From Gemmiger sp. An194 (GTDB taxonomy: Bacteria; Bacillota; Clostridia; Oscillospirales; Ruminococcaceae): a stretch of 64,000 nt of DNA. This document shows, in pieces, positions 1-9,259 of the stretch. The notes under the pieces were generated by a model that saw only the letters and a program-made list of their open reading frames with translations, did no database searches and was not told the origin of the DNA. The translations under genes and the position numbers were made by a program. The stretch covers positions 1-64,000 of the forward strand of contig NZ_NFKA01000019.1 of NCBI RefSeq assembly GCF_002160145.1, in the 5' to 3' direction. How positions within the stretch are numbered: position 1 is the stretch's first letter; every line of letters begins with the position of its first letter.

Positions 1-82
1 TAGTGGCTTTATCTTTTCCGACTAGGTGTGGCTGCGAACTCCCGACACTTGAAGGTTAGTTTCGCCCGACCCGAATATTACT

Positions 83-430
83 ATGTTTTACGTCGGCAAT
101 CAGGGGAATTTTGACTGCTTAGTTCACTCTGTTTTAAAGGAGACAACAACGGCGTATCCGGGAGTGGAATACGCCGTTGTTCTTGCATATATGCCATCAG
201 CTAAATTCCAAGCCACTTCGGGTGGCTATCTGAAAGCCATACTGCCTGAAGGAGTTGAACTTGTTCCCAAACGATTTGCTATCCCCTGGCGCAACAAATG
301 GATGATTGATCATGCAGACTATGTAGTAACATATGTAACCCGTTCTTATGGTGGAGCAGCTAAGGCAATGAACCAGGCGATTAAAAGCGGAAAAATTATA
401 TATTCCATAACACAAGAATGTTTAAAATGA
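83..430 (+). pseudogene. SLOG-like (DUF1273-type) protein, 5'-truncated
   Basis: The 115-residue product begins MFYVGNQGNFD and continues through YAVVLAYMP, RRFAI/KRFAIPWRNKWM, DYVVTYVTRSYGGAA. These resemble the middle and end of a small family of Rossmann-fold SLOG proteins common in Firmicutes, which bind nucleotide-like ligands. The usual N-terminal nucleotide-binding start (a TFFGHRDC-like strand) is missing. The frame upstream of the ATG stays open only to a stop at 50-52 and reads DPNIT just before MFYVG, as intact homologues do. There is no ribosome binding site before the ATG. I therefore read it as the remnant of a longer gene. Function unknown; the family match is from memory of the motif. 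Confidence 0.55.
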
Positions 431-509
431 TGTAATAGGGGGCTTATATTGCACATAGGAGATTAGATCTGCAAATTAACTTTATTGAAACAACATCAGG
501 AAGTGTGTG

Positions 510-537
510 TTGTGATTTTGGTAAGAATAGGTATAAT
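510..537 (+). promoter_or_regulatory. Predicted promoter of the hsdR operon
   Basis: TTGTGA (510-515), a 16-base spacer and TATAAT (532-537) lie about 100 bases before hsdR. The leader between them and the ATG is AT-rich and ends in a GGAGGG ribosome binding site at 626-631. The gap 431-639 holds nothing else I can recognise. Confidence 0.5.
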
Positions 538-639
538 TAAAGATGAATAATTATATGGTTTTTAGTTAGATATAGCACCCATTTTTAGAGTATAGAGGCC
601 CAATAGTAAATTAAAAATAATAACTGGAGGGAACCCGAT

Positions 640-2982
640 ATGAATACAGTTCTGCCCAAGCACCAGATGAGCGAGGAGGATATTAAACTCCAGTATATTA
701 CCCCTGCGCTCCTTTCCAAATGGCCCCGGGAAAAGATCACCATGGAAACCCGCATCACGGATGGCCGGATTAACCTGAAGGGCAACTTTGTATTCCGGGA
801 AAAGCCCAAGCGGGCGGACTATATCCTGTATCTGAATGCGGAAAAACCCATTGCCGTTGTGGAAGCAAAGGACAATACCCACCCCGTTTCCCATGGCTTG
901 CAGCAGGCGATGACCTATGCCCAGATGCTGGATGTGCCCTTTGCCTACAGCTCCAACGGCGACGGCTTTGTGGAGCATGATTTTCTCACCGGGCAGGAGC
1001 GGGAGTTCGGTCTGGACGACTTCCCCACCGAGCAGGAGCTGGTTGCCCGCTACAAAGAGGAATCCGGCATGACGCCCCGCCAGGAGGAGATACTGGCCCA
1101 GCCTTACTATACCAGCCAGAACACCTACCCGCCGCGCTATTACCAGCGCAATGCCATCAACCGCACGGTGGATGCCATCGCCCGGGGGCAGCAGCGGCTT
1201 CTTCTGGTCATGGCCACCGGCACGGGCAAGACCTATACCGCCTTCCAGATCGTGTATCGGCTTCTGCAAAGCGGCATGAAGCGAAAAATTCTGTATCTGG
1301 CGGACCGGAACATTCTGGTGGACCAGTCCATCCAGCAGGACTTTGCCCCGCTGGAGAAGGTCACTCACAAAATCAACGTGGCGAAGGATGACAAAAGCAC
1401 CATCACCTCCCACGAGGTTTACTTCTCGCTGTATCAGCAGCTGGTGGGCGAGGATGACCAGGAGCATTTCAGCGAGCTGTTCACGCCGGACTTCTTCGAC
1501 CTGATTATCGTGGACGAGTGTCACCGCGGTTCCGCGAAGGAGGAAAGCCGCTGGCGCAGAATTCTGGATTATTTCCAGTCGGCCACCCAGATCGGCATGA
1601 CCGCCACCCCCAAGGAGACCAAGTACATCTCCAATCTCAGCTATTTTGGGGAGCCGGTCTATACTTACAGCCTGAAGGAAGGCATCGAGGACGGCTTCCT
1701 CGCGCCCTTCAAAGTCATCAACGTGATGACCGACATCGGCGAGGGCTGGCGGCCGCGCAAGGGCCAGCGGGACATCAACGGCGAGGAGATTCCCGACCGG
1801 GTCTACACCAACAGCGATTACGACTACAACATCATCATTGAGGACCGCATCCGGCAGGTGGCCGAGGAGATTACCAGGTATCTGAAAAGCACCGACCGCA
1901 TGGCAAAGACCATCGTGTTCTGCGCCACTGAGGATGCAGCCCTGCGCATGAGGGACGAGCTGGCAAAGCTCAACGCGGATATGATGAAGGAGAATCCCGA
2001 CTATGTGGTGCGCATTACCGGCGGGGATGAATACGGCAAGGGAAAGCTGAAATATTTCATCTCGGTTTCGTCGCCTTATCCAGTAATCGCCACTACCTCC
2101 AAGCTGCTGTCCACCGGAGCGGACTGCAAGATGACCAAGCTGATTGTGCTGGACGAGATGATCGGCTCCATGACCGAGTTTAAGCAGATCATTGGCCGCG
2201 GCACCCGGCTGCGGGAAAAAGAGGGCAAGACCCATTTTGTGGTCATGGATTTCCGCAATGTGACCCGCCTGTTCGCCGACCCGGAATGGGATGGCCCCAT
2301 CGAAATCAACGAGGGCTTTGTGCCGGGCGCGAAGCCCGCTGACCCCAAGGACCCGCCGGAGAAAGACGGCAGGGATGACAAGGACCCGCCGCCGGAGCCG
2401 CGGAAAAAGCCCATTGTGGACCGGGACGGCTGCCAGGTGCAGATCATTCACAAGACGGTGTCGGTGTATGACGCAAACGGCAAGCTGCTGCGGCAGGAAA
2501 GCATTGTGGACTACACCAAGGAAAACATCCGGGGCGAATATGCGTCGCTGGATAACTTTATCCGGCAATGGTCGGCGCAGGAGAAGAAGGAGCAGATCCG
2601 CAATCTGCTCCACGAGCGGGGCATCGACCTGGAACTGATGAAGGCGGAGCAGAATATGGCGGATGTGGATGACTTCGACTTCATCTGCCATGTGGCCTTC
2701 GACAAAAAGCCCCTCACCCGCAGAGAGCGGGCCAACAACGTGAAAAAGCGGGACTTCTTCAGTAAGTACAGCGGCGCGGCCCGCGAGGTGCTGGAGGCCT
2801 TGCTGGACAAGTACATGAACACCGGCATCTATGAAATTGAAAAAACCGAGATTTTGAAGTTGGATCCCTTCATCCGGATTGGGAAGCCTGCCAAGATCGC
2901 CTCGTATTTCGGCGGCAAGCAGGGCTACCTGAAAGCGGTGGAGGAACTGGAGCAGGCGATCTATACGGACGAGGTAGTGTAA
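640..2982 (+). CDS. hsdR: Type I restriction enzyme, R (motor/endonuclease) subunit
   Basis: The HsdR subunit translocates DNA with ATP and cleaves unmethylated DNA in complex with HsdM and HsdS. The 780-residue protein has an N-terminal nuclease-type region ending in PIAVVEAKD (about residues 65-80). A superfamily 2 helicase core follows, with Walker A MATGTGKT near residue 195, the DECH box IIVDECHRGS near 290, motif III GMTATP near 315, and motif VI QIIGRGTRLRE near 515. A proline- and charge-rich linker (about 565-590) leads to a C-terminal domain that probably binds the methylase. The start is set by GGAGGG 9 bases upstream. The gene is GC-rich, matching hsdM but not the following DUF262 gene. 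It heads an operon with 3 to 13 base spacings. Length is a little short for HsdR but within the range of the compact EcoKI-unlike subtype. Confidence 0.95.
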   Translation: MNTVLPKHQMSEEDIKLQYITPALLSKWPREKITMETRITDGRINLKGNFVFREKPKRADYILYLNAEKPIAVVEAKDNTHPVSHGLQQAMTYAQMLDVPFAYSSNGDGFVEHDFLTGQEREFGLDDFPTEQELVARYKEESGMTPRQEEILAQPYYTSQNTYPPRYYQRNAINRTVDAIARGQQRLLLVMATGTGKTYTAFQIVYRLLQSGMKRKILYLADRNILVDQSIQQDFAPLEKVTHKINVAKDDKSTITSHEVYFSLYQQLVGEDDQEHFSELFTPDFFDLIIVDECHRGSAKEESRWRRILDYFQSATQIGMTATPKETKYISNLSYFGEPVYTYSLKEGIEDGFLAPFKVINVMTDIGEGWRPRKGQRDINGEEIPDRVYTNSDYDYNIIIEDRIRQVAEEITRYLKSTDRMAKTIVFCATEDAALRMRDELAKLNADMMKENPDYVVRITGGDEYGKGKLKYFISVSSPYPVIATTSKLLSTGADCKMTKLIVLDEMIGSMTEFKQIIGRGTRLREKEGKTHFVVMDFRNVTRLFADPEWDGPIEINEGFVPGAKPADPKDPPEKDGRDDKDPPPEPRKKPIVDRDGCQVQIIHKTVSVYDANGKLLRQESIVDYTKENIRGEYASLDNFIRQWSAQEKKEQIRNLLHERGIDLELMKAEQNMADVDDFDFICHVAFDKKPLTRRERANNVKKRDFFSKYSGAAREVLEALLDKYMNTGIYEIEKTEILKLDPFIRIGKPAKIASYFGGKQGYLKAVEELEQAIYTDEVV

Positions 2983-2985
2983 GTT

Positions 2986-5535
2986 ATGAAAGGTTCAGAA
3001 ACGAAATTGGTTTCTTATATGCAGGGATCGGACAAACGCTTTATCATCCCTGTATATCAAAGAAATTATGATTGGAAAACCGAAAATTGCAAACAGTTAT
3101 ATGATGACTTGATCAAAGTTGTAAGAAGAGGACGTAAAAGCCATTTCTTTGGCAGCATTGTATCGGTTCATAATGATGGGGAATTCAACGAGTACCTTGT
3201 CATTGATGGGCAGCAGCGATTGACCACAATTTCGCTGCTCTTATTGGCAATGTACAATCTGATGAAAAACGGCGTTCTTACACCGTCCAAAGGGAATTTA
3301 GCAGAGAAAATCTACAAAACATATTTGATTGACGAATGGCAGGATGATGATACCAGAATCAAATTAAAGCCGGTAAAAAACGATCGGGATGCCTTTGGTC
3401 GATTGTTTGATGACCAGTCTCAGCATATTCCAAACTCTAACCTTACGATTAACTATGAGTATTTCTATTCTCGTATCCAAAAAGAAGAGGTCTCTCTGGA
3501 CGAACTTTATGAGGCGATCACAAAGCTGGAAATTATCAATATTACCCTGAACCAGGACGATAATCCGCAGTTAATCTTTGAAAGTTTGAACTCCACCGGC
3601 GTTGCGCTCAGCGAAGGCGATAAAATCAGAAACTTCATTCTTATGGGGTTACCCAGCAAACAGCAAGCAGAGTTTTACGAGAAGTACTGGAATAAAATTG
3701 AGGTGTGTACAGACTACGATGTCAGCTTGTTTGTACGGGATTATCTTAGCGTAAAGCAACAGCTCATTCCTGCCATGAGCAAGGTGTATTTCACATTTAA
3801 AGCATTTGTGGAAGAAAGCGGGACGGAAGTTGAGGATCTACTGCAGGAGCTTTTACGCTATGCTAAATGGTACGCAGTTCTTCTCAAAGGAAAGACTGCA
3901 GACAAAGAACTTAATTCCTGTATTTATCGGCTAAACCGTTTGGAAACAACGGTTACCAGACCTTTCTTTCTGGAAGTTCTTCGCCTGCAATCAGAAAATA
4001 AGATTTCGCTGTCCGATGTAAAAGAAATTTTTCTCTATACAGAGAACTACCTGTTTCGCAGAGCAATTTGCGATCTGCCCACTAATACTTTAAATAAAAT
4101 CTTTCTGATGCTGCATCGCGAAATCATTCGATATGATGGCACCGAGAACAATTATGTGGAAAAGTTCAAGTACGCACTTCGAGCAAAATCAGATCGCGGC
4201 AGATTTCCTGATGATGGCGAATTCATTGAAGCGTTTGAAAAGCGTCCGGTCTACCAGATGAACAGCAAAAACAAAATCTATATGCTGGAGCGCTTTGAAA
4301 ACAGTGGAACTGTGGAAGTACAGGATGTCTATAAACAGTTTGATGATGGTATATACTCGATTGAGCATATCATGCCCCAGCATCTTACGCCAGTTTGGAT
4401 CAAAGAACTTGGTGAAGATTATGAAGCTGTTCACGAAACCTGGTTACATCGTTTGGCAAACCTTACCCTGACTGGCTATAACTCCAAGTACAGCAATAGT
4501 GCGTTTCAGGAGAAGCGTGATATGAAAAACGGATTTCATGACAGCCATCTACATATGAACGTGTGGATTGCCCAGCAGGATCATTGGGGGCTGGAGGAAC
4601 TGGAAACACGCAATCAAATTCTGATGCAGAAGGCCTTGGTGATTTGGCCGCTGCCGGAAACTAATTTCCAGCCAGAAGAAAAGCAGATAGATTCGTATTC
4701 TCTGGATGACGATGTGGATTTGAGTGGTCGAGATATTGTCCGTTTTGGTTACAAAAATACAGAACAGCCCGTTACTAGCTGGATTGATATGATGGAGCAA
4801 ATTTTGAAAATTCTCCATGCAGAGGATAAATCCGTGTTATCGAGGTTGGCGTATTCCACAGATGATACAAATGATTTGAATGTATATGTGAGCCACAACC
4901 CACAGGACTTGCGAAATGCACTGGAGATTGATACGGATATTTTCGTTGAGAGAAATACCAGCACATCCACCAAAATTTCCATGCTGCGCAAATTCTTTAA
5001 GGCATACGGCGCAAACGAAGCAGATTTGGTATTCTACCTCAAAGACTCCAACGTGGATACCGCAGAACAAGAGGCAGGTACAAGATATGAACTGAGACGC
5101 AGGTATTGGGCATTTGCGCTGCCGTATATCCAGCAGGCACATGACGATGGAACTGGGCGAGGATGCTTCTCTGGATGCACAACCTCCAAAGAGAATTGGC
5201 TGAGCGGCTTTTTCGGAATTGGCGGATTTAATATTTCTTGTATTGCCAACTACAATCGGGCAAGGGTGGATTTAACCTTGGCAAACGTCAGCAAAGAGCG
5301 AAACAAAGAAGCGTTTGATTATTTGTTCGGCCATAAAGATGAAATTGAAGCGACGCTGGGAAGTTCGGTCGAGTGGCTTCGGAGCGATAATACGAAGGGA
5401 TCTTATATTCTTGTGCGCTTGGAAGGCGTTAGCATTGAAAATGAGGCTGACTGGACCCAGATGGCAAAATTTCATGCGGAATGGAGCAAGAAGTTCTATG
5501 ACGCATTTGTTCCCTATTTAAAGCAAAAATACTAA
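2986..5535 (+). CDS. DUF262/DUF1524 (GmrSD-like) restriction nuclease with C-terminal DUF4268-like domain
   Basis: The N-terminal DUF262 domain (about residues 1-230) shows IPVYQRNYDW and VIDGQQRLTTISLL. In GmrS and BrxU relatives this domain is an NTP-dependent sensor of modified DNA. A DUF1524 HNH-type domain (about 440-520) shows IEHIMPQHLTP and HRLANLTLTGYNSKYSNS, with the H...N...K pattern of the nuclease. The last 190 residues (FGIGGFNISCIANYNRARVDL to the end) resemble DUF4268. The protein probably restricts phage DNA carrying modified bases that type I enzymes cannot cut. It starts 3 bases after hsdR and ends 13 bases before hsdM, so it is co-transcribed with them, but it is clearly more AT-rich than either neighbour. 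That suggests later insertion into the operon. The substrate modification cannot be told from sequence. Confidence 0.85.
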   Translation: MKGSETKLVSYMQGSDKRFIIPVYQRNYDWKTENCKQLYDDLIKVVRRGRKSHFFGSIVSVHNDGEFNEYLVIDGQQRLTTISLLLLAMYNLMKNGVLTPSKGNLAEKIYKTYLIDEWQDDDTRIKLKPVKNDRDAFGRLFDDQSQHIPNSNLTINYEYFYSRIQKEEVSLDELYEAITKLEIINITLNQDDNPQLIFESLNSTGVALSEGDKIRNFILMGLPSKQQAEFYEKYWNKIEVCTDYDVSLFVRDYLSVKQQLIPAMSKVYFTFKAFVEESGTEVEDLLQELLRYAKWYAVLLKGKTADKELNSCIYRLNRLETTVTRPFFLEVLRLQSENKISLSDVKEIFLYTENYLFRRAICDLPTNTLNKIFLMLHREIIRYDGTENNYVEKFKYALRAKSDRGRFPDDGEFIEAFEKRPVYQMNSKNKIYMLERFENSGTVEVQDVYKQFDDGIYSIEHIMPQHLTPVWIKELGEDYEAVHETWLHRLANLTLTGYNSKYSNSAFQEKRDMKNGFHDSHLHMNVWIAQQDHWGLEELETRNQILMQKALVIWPLPETNFQPEEKQIDSYSLDDDVDLSGRDIVRFGYKNTEQPVTSWIDMMEQILKILHAEDKSVLSRLAYSTDDTNDLNVYVSHNPQDLRNALEIDTDIFVERNTSTSTKISMLRKFFKAYGANEADLVFYLKDSNVDTAEQEAGTRYELRRRYWAFALPYIQQAHDDGTGRGCFSGCTTSKENWLSGFFGIGGFNISCIANYNRARVDLTLANVSKERNKEAFDYLFGHKDEIEATLGSSVEWLRSDNTKGSYILVRLEGVSIENEADWTQMAKFHAEWSKKFYDAFVPYLKQKY

Positions 5536-5548
5536 GGCGGTATAACCC

Positions 5549-7027
5549 ATGAGCAATTTAACGGGATTTGTAAAACGGCTGCGGGACATCATGCGCAACG
5601 ATGCGGGCATCAACGGCGACGCACAGCGCATCGAGCAGATTGCCTGGATGCTGTTTTTGAAGGTGTACGATGCAAAGGAACAGGACTGGGAATGGGATGA
5701 TGAGGCGTATCGGTCCATCATTCCCGAGGAGTGCCGCTGGCAGAACTGGGCACACGATGACAAATCCGGCACCGCCCTCACCGGTGACCGGCTGCTGGAT
5801 TTTGTGAACAATAAGCTGTTCCCCACGCTGAAAAGCCTGCCGGTGAGCGCGTCCACCCCCATCAAAAAGGCCATCGTGCAGACCACCTTTGCCGATGCCA
5901 ACAACTACATGAAGGATGGCGTGCTGCTGCGGCAGGTCATCAACGTGATCGACGACCTGGACTTCAGCGACTATGAGGAGAGCCACGCCTTTGGCGAGAT
6001 TTACGAGACCATCCTGAAGGAGCTGCAAAGCGCCGGTTCCGCTGGTGAGTTCTACACGCCCCGCGCGGTTACGGATTTTATGGCGCAGGTCATCCGCCCC
6101 AAAATCGGCGAGACCATGGCCGACTTTGCCTGCGGCACCGGCGGTTTTATCATCAGCTGGTTGAAGGAGCTGCAAAAGCAGATCAAAAGTACTGCCGACG
6201 CTGAAAAATACAGCAATTCCATTTACGGTATCGAGAAAAAGCAGTTTCCTTACATGCTCTGCGTGACCAACCTTTTGCTTCACGGGCTGGATGTGCCCCA
6301 GGTGTACCACGCGAACACCCTGCTTCACGATGTGCTGGACTACACCGAGGACGACAAGGTGGACGTGGTTCTGATGAATCCCCCCTATGGCGGCAATGAG
6401 AAAGCGGACGTAAAGAACCATTTCCCTGGCGACCTGGCCAGCAGCGAGACCGCCGACCTGTTCATGTCGGTGATTATGTATCGGCTGAAAAAGAATGGCC
6501 GGGCAGCGGTGATCCTGCCGGACGGCTTTCTGTTCGGCACCGACAACGCCAAGGTGAACATCAAGAAAAAGCTGATGCGGGAGTTCAATCTGCACACCAT
6601 CATCCGGCTGCCGGGCAGCGTGTTCTCGCCCTATACCTCCATCACCACTAACATCCTGTTCTTTGACAACACCCACTCCACCGAGGAGACCTGGTTTTAC
6701 CGGCTGGATATGCCGGAGGGCTACAAGCATTTTTCCAAAACAAAGCCCATGAAGATGGAGCACTTCCAGCCGGTGCTGGACTGGTGGAACGACCGGCAGG
6801 AGCTTGCCGAGGACGGCTTTGACAAGGCGAAGAAGTACACGGCGCAGCAGCTCACCGAGGAGCTGGGCTACAATCTGGACCAGTGCGGCTATCCCCACGA
6901 GGAGGAGGAGATTCTGGCCCCCATGGACCTGATTCAGCGGTACGAGGAGCAGCGGGCCTCGCTCAATGCGGAAATTGACCGGGTGCTGGCGGAGATCACC
7001 AGCCTGTTGGGAGGGAATGCCGAATGA
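5549..7027 (+). CDS. hsdM: Type I restriction-modification DNA methylase (M subunit)
   Basis: HsdM is an N6-adenine methyltransferase; two copies with one HsdS methylate the target and form the core of the restriction complex. The 492-residue protein has the N-terminal HsdM helical domain (LTGFVKRLRDIMRNDAGING). The SAM-binding core shows AGEFYTPRAVTDFM and the FACGTGGF loop (about residues 168-198), and the catalytic motif IV is VVLMNPPYGG (about 275). The C-terminal helices reach YEEQRASLNAEIDRVLAEI, a likely coiled coil contacting HsdS. The start follows GGCGG at 5536-5540. The stop overlaps the hsdS ATG by four bases (ATGA), which indicates translational coupling. GC-rich like hsdR. Confidence 0.96.
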   Translation: MSNLTGFVKRLRDIMRNDAGINGDAQRIEQIAWMLFLKVYDAKEQDWEWDDEAYRSIIPEECRWQNWAHDDKSGTALTGDRLLDFVNNKLFPTLKSLPVSASTPIKKAIVQTTFADANNYMKDGVLLRQVINVIDDLDFSDYEESHAFGEIYETILKELQSAGSAGEFYTPRAVTDFMAQVIRPKIGETMADFACGTGGFIISWLKELQKQIKSTADAEKYSNSIYGIEKKQFPYMLCVTNLLLHGLDVPQVYHANTLLHDVLDYTEDDKVDVVLMNPPYGGNEKADVKNHFPGDLASSETADLFMSVIMYRLKKNGRAAVILPDGFLFGTDNAKVNIKKKLMREFNLHTIIRLPGSVFSPYTSITTNILFFDNTHSTEETWFYRLDMPEGYKHFSKTKPMKMEHFQPVLDWWNDRQELAEDGFDKAKKYTAQQLTEELGYNLDQCGYPHEEEEILAPMDLIQRYEEQRASLNAEIDRVLAEITSLLGGNAE

Positions 7028-8529
7028 CCCCGCAGGAGTTAAAAAACAGCATTTTGCAGCTTGCCATTCAGGGCAAGCTGGTGGAGCAGCGCCCCGAGGA
7101 AGGCACCGCCGAGGAGCTTTTTGCCCAAATCCAGCAGGAAAAACAGCGGCTGATTGCCGAGAAGAAAATCAAAAAGGAAAAGCCCCTGCCCGAAATCACC
7201 GAGGACGAAAAGCCCTTTGATATTCCGGAGAGCTGGAGGTGGGTGAGGTTATCTCAGATTTGGTCAATATTAAACGGTGACAGAGGGAAAAATTATCCTG
7301 CAAAATCAACACTTTCAAAAACAGGTATTCCGTTCATTAGTGCAGTAAACTTGAATGGAAAAACGGTTGTCGAAGATGAGAATTTATTGTGTTTATCACA
7401 AATACAGTATGATAAATTAGGTAATGGTAAACTGCAAAAAAATGATGTGGTAGTTTGTATTAGAGGTTCACTGGGGAAGCATGGTGTATACCCATTTATC
7501 CAAGGAGCCATCGCATCGTCGCTGGTAATTTTGAGAAATTACTTTTTAAATATATGTGATGATGAATTTTTGTTACTATATTTAGATTCACCGTTATTTT
7601 TTTCGGAAATCAAAAAATATGATAACGGAACGGCTCAACCAAATTTAGCTGCGAAAAGTTTGGAGCAATTTTTAATCCCTTTACCTCCCGCTGCCGAGCA
7701 AAAGCGGATTGTTGCCAAAATTGAGGAGCTGCTGCCCTATATCGACCGCTACGAGCAGGCGTGGAGCAAGCTGGAGCAGTTCAACAGCCGGTTCCCGGAG
7801 GATATGAAAAAATCCCTTCTGCAATATGCCATCCAGGGCAAGCTGGTGGAACAGCGCCCCGAGGAAGGCACGGCGGAGGAACTCTTTGACCAAATCCAGC
7901 AGGAAAAACAGCGGCTGATTGCCGAAAAGAAAATCAAAAAAGAAAAGCTCTTGCCCGAAATCACCGACGATGAAAAACCTTTTGACATTCCGGAGAATTG
8001 GAAATGGGTAAGAGTAGGATCGCTCCTTCACTATATTGATACAGGAAAAAGCTTCAAATGTGATGAGGTCCCGCCGACAGGTGATAAGTGTGGAATCATT
8101 AAAGTTAGTGCTGTAACATGGGGGCAGTTCCAAGAAAACGAAAGTAAGACATGCTATTCAAATGATTTTTGGGTGGATGAGTATGCAATACACAAAAATG
8201 ACTTCTTAATTTGTCGTGCCAACACGGCAGCTTTAGTAGGCGGTTGCGTAATCGTAGAACAAATTGGCAAAAAATTGATGTTGTCAGATAAGGTGTTGAG
8301 ACTGCACTTTTCTAAAATGTTGTATTCATACTATATTTTGTGGGCACTGCGAACTTCGATGGTTCGAAATCAGTTTAGTACAGCAGCTACAGGAACTTCA
8401 GAATCAATGAAGAATATTTCACAAGATGTAATCAGAAACACAATAATCCCCCTCCCACCCATTGAAGAGCAAAAACGTATCGTCAAAAAACTGGAACAGC
8501 TGCTGCCGCTGTGCGAAGGACTAAAGTGA
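7024..8529 (+). CDS. hsdS: Type I restriction-modification specificity subunit (S)
   Basis: HsdS reads the bipartite DNA target through two target recognition domains (TRDs) separated by conserved helices. The 501 residues divide into a conserved helix (LAIQGKLVEQRPEEGTAEEL), TRD1 (about 70-220, starting FDIPESWRWVRL and ending IPLPPAAEQKRIV), a central helix repeating the same sequence (about 262-320), TRD2 (about 325-475) and a C-terminal PLPPIEEQKRIVKKLEQLLPL helix. The conserved helices are GC-rich while both TRDs are AT-rich, the usual sign that TRDs are exchanged by recombination between the flanking repeats. It overlaps hsdM by four bases and overlaps the next gene at GTGA. Confidence 0.95.
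   Translation: MTPQELKNSILQLAIQGKLVEQRPEEGTAEELFAQIQQEKQRLIAEKKIKKEKPLPEITEDEKPFDIPESWRWVRLSQIWSILNGDRGKNYPAKSTLSKTGIPFISAVNLNGKTVVEDENLLCLSQIQYDKLGNGKLQKNDVVVCIRGSLGKHGVYPFIQGAIASSLVILRNYFLNICDDEFLLLYLDSPLFFSEIKKYDNGTAQPNLAAKSLEQFLIPLPPAAEQKRIVAKIEELLPYIDRYEQAWSKLEQFNSRFPEDMKKSLLQYAIQGKLVEQRPEEGTAEELFDQIQQEKQRLIAEKKIKKEKLLPEITDDEKPFDIPENWKWVRVGSLLHYIDTGKSFKCDEVPPTGDKCGIIKVSAVTWGQFQENESKTCYSNDFWVDEYAIHKNDFLICRANTAALVGGCVIVEQIGKKLMLSDKVLRLHFSKMLYSYYILWALRTSMVRNQFSTAATGTSESMKNISQDVIRNTIIPLPPIEEQKRIVKKLEQLLPLCEGLK
7060..7244 (+). repeat. hsdS direct repeat, copy 1 (before TRD1)
   Basis: This stretch encodes AIQGKLVEQRPEEGTAEELF through KPFDIPESW and recurs at 7825-8012 with roughly nine bases in ten identical by eye. 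The two copies flank TRD1 and could support TRD exchange or deletion by homologous recombination. Confidence 0.85.
7825..8012 (+). repeat. hsdS direct repeat, copy 2 (before TRD2)
   Basis: Second copy of the helix-coding repeat, in frame and about 765 bases downstream of the first. Differences are mostly at third codon positions (for example GAG/GAA, CCC/CTC), so the repeat is being kept at protein level as well as DNA level. Confidence 0.85.
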
Positions 8530-9253
8530 GGTGCAAAGCTTTTGAGAGGAAAAAATACTCCTGTCCCAATCATTGCAAACTTCCGCCAAGATATAAGGAA
8601 CCTAAAAAGTTCGAAGACGGTGCATATGGATTTGGCTATCAGGATTTCAAATACTGTCCATGTTGTGGAAGTTTAATGCCCGAATCTTTGGAGGCTGTAA
8701 AAAGATTTTTTGAATTTTATGATGTGCATCCAGCTCTCAAAGATGCCTTGAAACTGATTTATAAATCTGAGTTTCAAGCGGCAGCACGAGAAGCGTTTGT
8801 AACCTTAGAAAATAGACTTAAGAAAAAATCTGGTTTGGATTCGCATGGGTTTGATTTGGCCACAAAGGCGTTGTCTTTTGAAGTGGATAGGAAAACGGGA
8901 GAAATAAAAAAGCTCCGCTAATCGCTATAAATGACCTGAAAACAGAATCAGATAGAAATGAACAAGATGGTATTAGATATATGCTTATGGGCTTTTTCCA
9001 AGGCCCTAGAAATCTATATCAGCATAACCATATTGGATCAGGTGCAAGTAATGCTATTTCAATAATTATTGAAACTTCCTTTTTCTTGAGGTTGCTGGAG
9101 GGGCACAGTACTACTGAAAAAGCGTATTGGATTCCAATAAAAACTGATTATCGAGCAATTTATTACAAAATGCCAACTCGTATTGACCGTTGGAGGTTGA
9201 TCCATTGGCTTAAGAGAAGAACAAAAAGAATTAAAAAAGAAAGAACAAGGTGA
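8526..9253 (+). CDS. TIGR02391 (Ymh-type) family protein, interrupted by a -1 frameshift
   Basis: The first frame (to 8921) has a zinc-ribbon-like start, CPNHCKL...YCPCCGSLMP, then helices ending FQAAAREAFVTLENRLKKKSG. The second frame (8906-9253) continues with APLIAINDLKTESDRNEQDG and MGFFQGPRNLYQHN. Together they match the TIGR02391 pattern in order: a long helix with LE.R, then LND.KTESERNEQ.G and RN...H. Such genes often sit beside restriction and abortive-infection loci; the biochemical role is unknown to me. The frames join if one base is re-read or one A is added at the A6 run 8906-8911. The start is placed at GTG 8526, overlapping the hsdS stop, with GAAGGA upstream. It may be a pseudogene, a programmed frameshift gene or an assembly error. 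Confidence 0.7.
8906..8912 (+). other. A_AAA_AAG heptamer at the frame junction
   Basis: In the reading frame the codons are ATA AAA AAG, so the heptamer is phased exactly as X_XXY_YYZ, the arrangement used for -1 slippage in dnaX. The zero frame stops three codons after it (CTC CGC TAA), while the -1 frame continues the conserved protein. I see no convincing downstream stem-loop. A GGGAG lies only 4 bases upstream, closer than the roughly 10 to 14 bases known to stimulate -1 slippage. Confidence 0.6.
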
Positions 9254-9259
9254 GAATAT

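Noticed and set aside
562-2691. Long open frame antisense to hsdR (709 codons)
   Set aside because: High-GC codon bias keeps the complementary frame free of stops. The plus-strand product has all HsdR motifs; the antisense product is low-complexity and has no ribosome binding site.
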